40,773 bases of DNA from Hyphomicrobiales bacterium (GTDB lineage Bacteria; Pseudomonadota; Alphaproteobacteria; Rhizobiales; Rhodomicrobiaceae). The DNA is taken from assembly GCA_003153975.1 (NCBI GenBank), contig PMBZ01000071.1, forward strand, positions 4,755 through 45,527. The letters are read 5' to 3'. Position numbers and translations under genes: made by a program. The notes beneath the pieces were generated by a model that was given only the letters and a program-made list of their open reading frames with translations, ran no database searches and had not been told where the DNA came from. Positions 36,739 through 40,773 of the stretch are shown here, piece by piece. Position 1 is the stretch's first letter; every line of letters starts with the position of its first letter.

Positions 36739-37380
36739 ATGAAGCTCTTTCAAATTATCGCAAGCGCGCAGGGTAGCCGCGCATTTTCGAACATGGGGCA
36801 GGCGTTCGGCTTCACGGATGAGCTGATGGCGCAGGCTGTCCGGTATTTCATCCCGCCGATGGCCAAGGCCATCGAGAAGCGCGCGCAGACGCATGAAGGG
36901 CTGCTTGCGGTTCTGGAGTTCCTGGGCTCGCGCCGCTACGACCGCTTCCTCGACGATCCGCGCATCTTCGGGCACGGCCAAGTGCAGAAGGAAGGCGAGC
37001 GGGTGCTCGAATATCTGTTTGTGCGCGATTCCCGGGTGAAGAAGATCATCGAGAACCGGACCAAGGTTCTGCCCATCGAGGCCCCGGCGCTGCAGAACAT
37101 CCTGCCCTATATCGCCGTCATGGTAATCGGCGCCATCGAGGTCAAGACGCGGCGCCCGCTTGGTGTGATCTGGCACCGCATCGCCAAGGGCGCGGCCGAC
37201 GACCGCGAGCTTGCCAATCCTTATCTCGCGCTTGCACAGCACCTCAGGAAGCAGGAGCGCGACCAGAAGGAACACCGCCGGCGGCGGTTCTTCTCCTTCC
37301 TCGGCGTGGGTTCCTCCCAGACGCCGCAGGTGCGCGACGAGCCGGTTCTCGATGCGCCCAACCTCTTCCAGTCCGCTTAG
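36739..37380 (+). CDS. DUF937-like conserved hypothetical protein
   Basis: Helical N-terminus MKLFQIIASAQGSRAFSNMGQAFGFTDELMAQAVRYFIPPMAKAIEKR...; open frame ending convergently at cobB. Confidence 0.6.
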   Translation: MKLFQIIASAQGSRAFSNMGQAFGFTDELMAQAVRYFIPPMAKAIEKRAQTHEGLLAVLEFLGSRRYDRFLDDPRIFGHGQVQKEGERVLEYLFVRDSRVKKIIENRTKVLPIEAPALQNILPYIAVMVIGAIEVKTRRPLGVIWHRIAKGAADDRELANPYLALAQHLRKQERDQKEHRRRRFFSFLGVGSSQTPQVRDEPVLDAPNLFQSA

Positions 37381-38786
37381 GGGCTGGATGCAAGGTCGGG
37401 GCTCCACCAGTCGATGACATGCAAAAAGGAGCCGGTGACGTTGCCGCGGCACAGGCCGTGCGCGGGGACTGGCTCTCCATCGGCGTTCACGGGGGTTAGG
37501 AGCTTTTCGCCCTCCTCGGCGAGCACTGTGGAATAATGGAACTCGTGGCCTGAAATCATGCCGCCGCGCTCGCCAAGAGCGCATGGCGCCAGGAGTTCGG
37601 CGCGCCGGTATCCCAGGTGAAGCTTTCGCGCGGCGAAGCTCGTTTCAAGCCGCAAAAGCCCCAGCATGGCGTGCCGTGCGCCCTTCGCATCGAGCAGGCC
37701 GTCGCCCAGCACCATGTAGCCCCCGCATTCGCCGTGAACGGGCCTGGTTTCCGCGAAGGAGCGCATCCCCGCGATGAAATTCGCAGCCGAGGCGAGCCGC
37801 CCCGCGTGAAGCTCGGGATAGCCGCCGGGCAGCCAGGCCACATCCGCCGATGCGGGCGGCGCTTCGTCCGCCAGTGGCGAGAATGGCAGAATTTCGGCCC
37901 CCGCATCCCGCCAGCCTTTGAGAATATGCGGATACACGAAGGAAAACGCCGCGTCCCGCGCAAGCGCGATGCGCTGCCCTGGGGGAGGCAAGGCCCCTCT
38001 CACCCTGTCCCTCTCCCACGAGGGGAGAGGGGACGATGTGGCCGCCGGCAGGCTCCCTCTCCCCTCGCGGGAGAGGGCGGGGGGTGAGGGGGCTATTTCC
38101 AGCAGCGCTTCGATATCGATATGTGTCTCCGCCACGTCCGCGAGCGCATCGAGGCAAGCTGAAAGCCCCGCGATTTCCCCGGCCTGCACGAGGCCCAGAT
38201 GCCGTTCGGGCAGCATGATCGCTCGATTGCGCGGGATCGCGCCGAAGACCCGCATGCCGATTTCGTCGAAGCCCGCGCGTGCCAGGCGTTCGTGGCGGGG
38301 GCTTCCCGCGCGGTTCAGGATGACGCCCGCGATATCGACGCCCGGCCGCAAACCGGCAAACCCGCGCGCGACTGCCGCCGCAGTCTGGGACTGCCCCGAA
38401 ATATCGAGCACCAGGACAACCGGCAGGCCCGCGAGTACGGCGATATCGGCGCTCGCGCCATTGCCCCAATGGCTTGGCGTGGCAATGCCGTCGAAAAGCC
38501 CCATCAGCGCTTCGGCGACGATGAAGTCGGCGCCATCCGCCTCGTTCAGCAGCGCGAGTGCGGTTTCCTTGCGCATGGCCCAGCTATCGAGGTTATAGCT
38601 CGGCCGCCCGCAGGCCGCCTCATGGAAGGCCGGGTCGATGTAATCCGGTCCGCATTTGAAGGGCTGGACGGCGAGGCCGCGCCGCCTGAGCGCGCGCAAG
38701 AGCCCGAGCGTCACCATGGTTTTGCCGGAGCCGGAGCGCGGCGCGGCGATAAGAATGCCATGCGGCTTGCTGCGAGAAGGAAACAT
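37377..38786 (-). CDS. cobB: Cobyrinate a,c-diamide synthase
   Basis: ILIAAPRSGSGKTMVTLGLLRALRRRGLAVQPFKCGPDYIDPAFH; VAEALMGLFDG; GATase part PGGYPELHAGRLA, HGECGGYMVLG; contains an in-frame repeat-derived segment. Confidence 0.93.
   Translation of the reverse strand: MFPSRSKPHGILIAAPRSGSGKTMVTLGLLRALRRRGLAVQPFKCGPDYIDPAFHEAACGRPSYNLDSWAMRKETALALLNEADGADFIVAEALMGLFDGIATPSHWGNGASADIAVLAGLPVVLVLDISGQSQTAAAVARGFAGLRPGVDIAGVILNRAGSPRHERLARAGFDEIGMRVFGAIPRNRAIMLPERHLGLVQAGEIAGLSACLDALADVAETHIDIEALLEIAPSPPALSREGRGSLPAATSSPLPSWERDRVRGALPPPGQRIALARDAAFSFVYPHILKGWRDAGAEILPFSPLADEAPPASADVAWLPGGYPELHAGRLASAANFIAGMRSFAETRPVHGECGGYMVLGDGLLDAKGARHAMLGLLRLETSFAARKLHLGYRRAELLAPCALGERGGMISGHEFHYSTVLAEEGEKLLTPVNADGEPVPAHGLCRGNVTGSFLHVIDWWSPDLASSP
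37995..38092. repeat. Palindromic repeat element, family A, copy 4, inside cobB
   Basis: CCCCTCTCACCCTGTCCCTCTCCCACGAGGGGAGAGGGG ... CCCTCTCCCCTCGCGGGAGAGGGCGGGGGGTGAGGGGG. Confidence 0.85.
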
Positions 38787-38803
38787 TGCTCTACATAACG
38801 CCT

Positions 38804-39925
38804 ATGAGCGATAGCGGCAAACCTTCGCATTCCAAGTCCGATGCAATCCCCGGCACTGCCCTGCGCCGCGGCTGGACGACGGGAACATGCGCGGCCGCCG
38901 CCTGCCGCGCCGCGGCCCAGGCGCTTTTCGGCGGCGGCTTTCCCGATCCCGTCGCGGTGACGTTGCCGGGCGGGATGCGGCCAAGCTTTGCGCTCGCCCT
39001 TGAGGAGATAGGCCACGGCTTTGCGCGCGCGGGCGTGGTCAAAGACGCAGGCGACGATCCCGACGTAACGCATGGCGCGCTGATCGTTGCGACGGTTTCG
39101 CGTGGGGCACCTGGTAGCGGCGTCACCTTCAGCGCGGGCGCGGGCGTGGGCACGGTGACGCGGGCCGGGCTTCCCATTCCGCCAAGCGAACCCGCCATCA
39201 ATCCGGTGCCGCGCGCGATGATCCGTGAGGCCGCGCGCGAAGCAGCGGAGCTTTTCGGCGGGACGGAGGATATCGCGGTCGAAATCTCCATTCCCGGCGG
39301 AGAGAAGATCGCGGAGCGGACGCTGAACGCGCGGCTTGGCGTGATCGGCGGCCTTTCGATCCTCGGCACCACCGGGATTGTCGTTCCCTATTCCTGCGTG
39401 GCCTGGATCGACACCATCCATCGCGGCATCGACGTGGCGCGCGCGGCCGGGCTCACGCATATCGCGGGCGCGGCGGGTGCCACCTCGGAAGCGGCGGCGG
39501 CGCGGGAGTACGGCCTGCCCGAGATCGCGCTCGTCGACATGGGCAACTTCGCCGGCGGCATGCTCAAATATCTCAAGACGCACCCGGTGCCGCGCGTCAC
39601 CGTCGCTGGCGGGTTCGCGAAAATGTCGAAGCTCGCGGGCGGCCGGCTCGACCTGCATTCGAAGCGGGGACTCGCGGACATCCCGGCGCTGGCGGGCTGG
39701 CTGGCCGGGCTCGGCGCGGATGAAGCCCTGGTGCAAGCGGCACGGCAGGCGAAGACCGCGCAGGAGGTGCTTGCGCTCGCCGGGCAGGCGAAACTGCCGC
39801 TCGCGGATTGCGTCGCGCGCCTCGCCCTGCAAGAGGTGCGGAAGGTGCTGAACAATCCGGGCATCGAAGCGGATATATTGATCGTTTCCCGCGATGGCCG
39901 CATTATTGGACGTGCCCGCGCTTAG
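38804..39925 (+). CDS. cbiD: Cobalt-precorrin-5B (C1)-methyltransferase
   Basis: LRRGWTTGTCAAAACRAAAQALFGG; VGVIGGLSILGTTGIVVPYSCVAWIDTIHRGIDVARA (CbiD). Confidence 0.94.
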   Translation: MSDSGKPSHSKSDAIPGTALRRGWTTGTCAAAACRAAAQALFGGGFPDPVAVTLPGGMRPSFALALEEIGHGFARAGVVKDAGDDPDVTHGALIVATVSRGAPGSGVTFSAGAGVGTVTRAGLPIPPSEPAINPVPRAMIREAAREAAELFGGTEDIAVEISIPGGEKIAERTLNARLGVIGGLSILGTTGIVVPYSCVAWIDTIHRGIDVARAAGLTHIAGAAGATSEAAAAREYGLPEIALVDMGNFAGGMLKYLKTHPVPRVTVAGGFAKMSKLAGGRLDLHSKRGLADIPALAGWLAGLGADEALVQAARQAKTAQEVLALAGQAKLPLADCVARLALQEVRKVLNNPGIEADILIVSRDGRIIGRARA

Positions 39926-39980
39926 GCGCCGGGCAGCAGCGATTGGGCTGGGTTGAGAGAACGGAGCGGGGGAGAGCAGC

Positions 39981-40541
39981 ATGAGCGGCAAGCTTAAGCC
40001 ATGGACGGTGCGAGGCTCGAAGCACGTGCTTCGCAGCCCTTGGATTTCCGTGCGCGCGGACGATTGCGTCACGGCGGAGGGCGTGGAGATCTCTCCCTTT
40101 TATGTGCTGGAATACCCCGATTGGGTGAACATCGTCGCTCTCGACGCCGAGGACCATGTGATCCTTGTGCGGCAGTACCGGCACGGGCTCGGGCGTATCA
40201 CGCTTGGAGTGCCCGCGGGCACCATCGAGGCAGGCGAACCCATCCTGGAGGCTGCTGCCCGCGAGCTTCTGGAAGAGACGGGTTATGGGAATGCGGCGCA
40301 GCTCACGCTCGTTGCGAGCCTTTCCGCCAACGCGGCAAGCAACACCAATCTCTGCCACACCGTGCTGGCTGAAAACGTGTCGCAAATCTCTACGCTGCGC
40401 CACGACCCAACCGAGGTGATCGAGGTGGAGCGCATGCCCTATCGCGAGGCTTTGGAGCTTGCCATTGGCGGCGCGCTAACGTCGATCACCGTGGCCTCCC
40501 TGATGCTCGGCCTTAACGCGGCCAATAAAATCAGCCTGTGA
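39981..40541 (+). CDS. NUDIX hydrolase
   Basis: GVPAGTIEAGEPILEAAARELLEETGYG is a Nudix box. Confidence 0.95.
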   Translation: MSGKLKPWTVRGSKHVLRSPWISVRADDCVTAEGVEISPFYVLEYPDWVNIVALDAEDHVILVRQYRHGLGRITLGVPAGTIEAGEPILEAAARELLEETGYGNAAQLTLVASLSANAASNTNLCHTVLAENVSQISTLRHDPTEVIEVERMPYREALELAIGGALTSITVASLMLGLNAANKISL

Positions 40542-40594
40542 GCAGGTTTCCGTGGTAAGCGGCCTCGCGGCGGCAAACGGGCGAGGGTTTTGCA

Positions 40595-40773
40595 ATGCTT
40601 TCCTTGGCGCAGTTCTGGTCGATGCGAAGCCGTCTGCGCTCGCTGGTCTTTCTGTTCTGGGTCTACAGCTTCGTCAGCCGGTCGGTCGGCGCGTTCTCGG
40701 CGATTTACATCTATAAGCTGTTCGACAGCGTGCAGCTCAACATCGTTGCCGCGATGGCGAACTTCACCGGCAT
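40595..40773 (+). CDS. MFS-type membrane protein, N-terminal fragment (truncated by window edge)
   Basis: MLSLAQFWSMRSRLRSLVFLFWVYSFVSRSVGAFSAIYIYKLFDSVQLNIVAAMANFTG runs off the end; hydrophobic. Confidence 0.5.
   Translation, partial: MLSLAQFWSMRSRLRSLVFLFWVYSFVSRSVGAFSAIYIYKLFDSVQLNIVAAMANFTG

Noticed and set aside
31917-38092. Family A repeats considered as a CRISPR array
   Set aside because: Copies are kilobases apart, palindromic and ~100 bp, with no regular spacers and no cas genes
38711-40072. 453-aa minus-strand ORF opposite cbiD and the NUDIX gene
   Set aside because: Shadow ORF of high-GC DNA; real products lie on the plus strand
1-40773. tRNA/rRNA genes
   Set aside because: No convincing tRNA cloverleaf or rRNA signature was noticed by eye; a tRNAscan/Infernal run would be decisive

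Overview
The window looks like a GC-rich alphaproteobacterial chromosome segment (Rhizobiales/Hyphomicrobiales-like; inferred from gene content and order, not verified). From left to right it carries: a partial chaB, fmt, DUF3995, DUF1223, an EVE-domain gene, a lower-GC methyltransferase and a small J-domain-like gene (1-4.3 kb). A large flagellar/motor cluster follows (4.4-25 kb): motA, fliN, flhB, flgB, flgC, fliE, flgG, flgA, flgI, motE-like, flgH, fliL, fliP, flagellin, fliF, fliH-like, motB, motC, fliK-like, a lytic transglycosylase, a cheY-like gene, flgF and fliI. Next is a polyamine module (25.4-28.8 kb) with a SpeD-like ORF, carboxy(nor)spermidine dehydrogenase and carboxy(nor)spermidine decarboxylase. 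Then come a solitary DUF262/DUF1524 GmrSD-like gene, an FKBP PPIase, VOC and heme-binding proteins, an Lrp/AsnC regulator with trxB and a LysR regulator, a DUF937-like gene, cobB and cbiD (divergent), a NUDIX gene and a truncated membrane protein. Main points of interest: (i) the SpeD homologue next to the carboxyspermidine genes appears to have lost the pyruvoyl-forming Ser and a catalytic His (ESH->ELH, IHTWPE->IRSWPE), suggesting a pseudoenzyme or decaying gene; (ii) an approximately 100-bp palindromic repeat family confined to 31.9-38.1 kb has one copy read through in frame inside cobB; (iii) fliM and fliG are absent from the expected motA-fliN-flhB position; (iv) there is a lone GmrSD-like gene. 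All calls come from reading the translations; no database search was possible.
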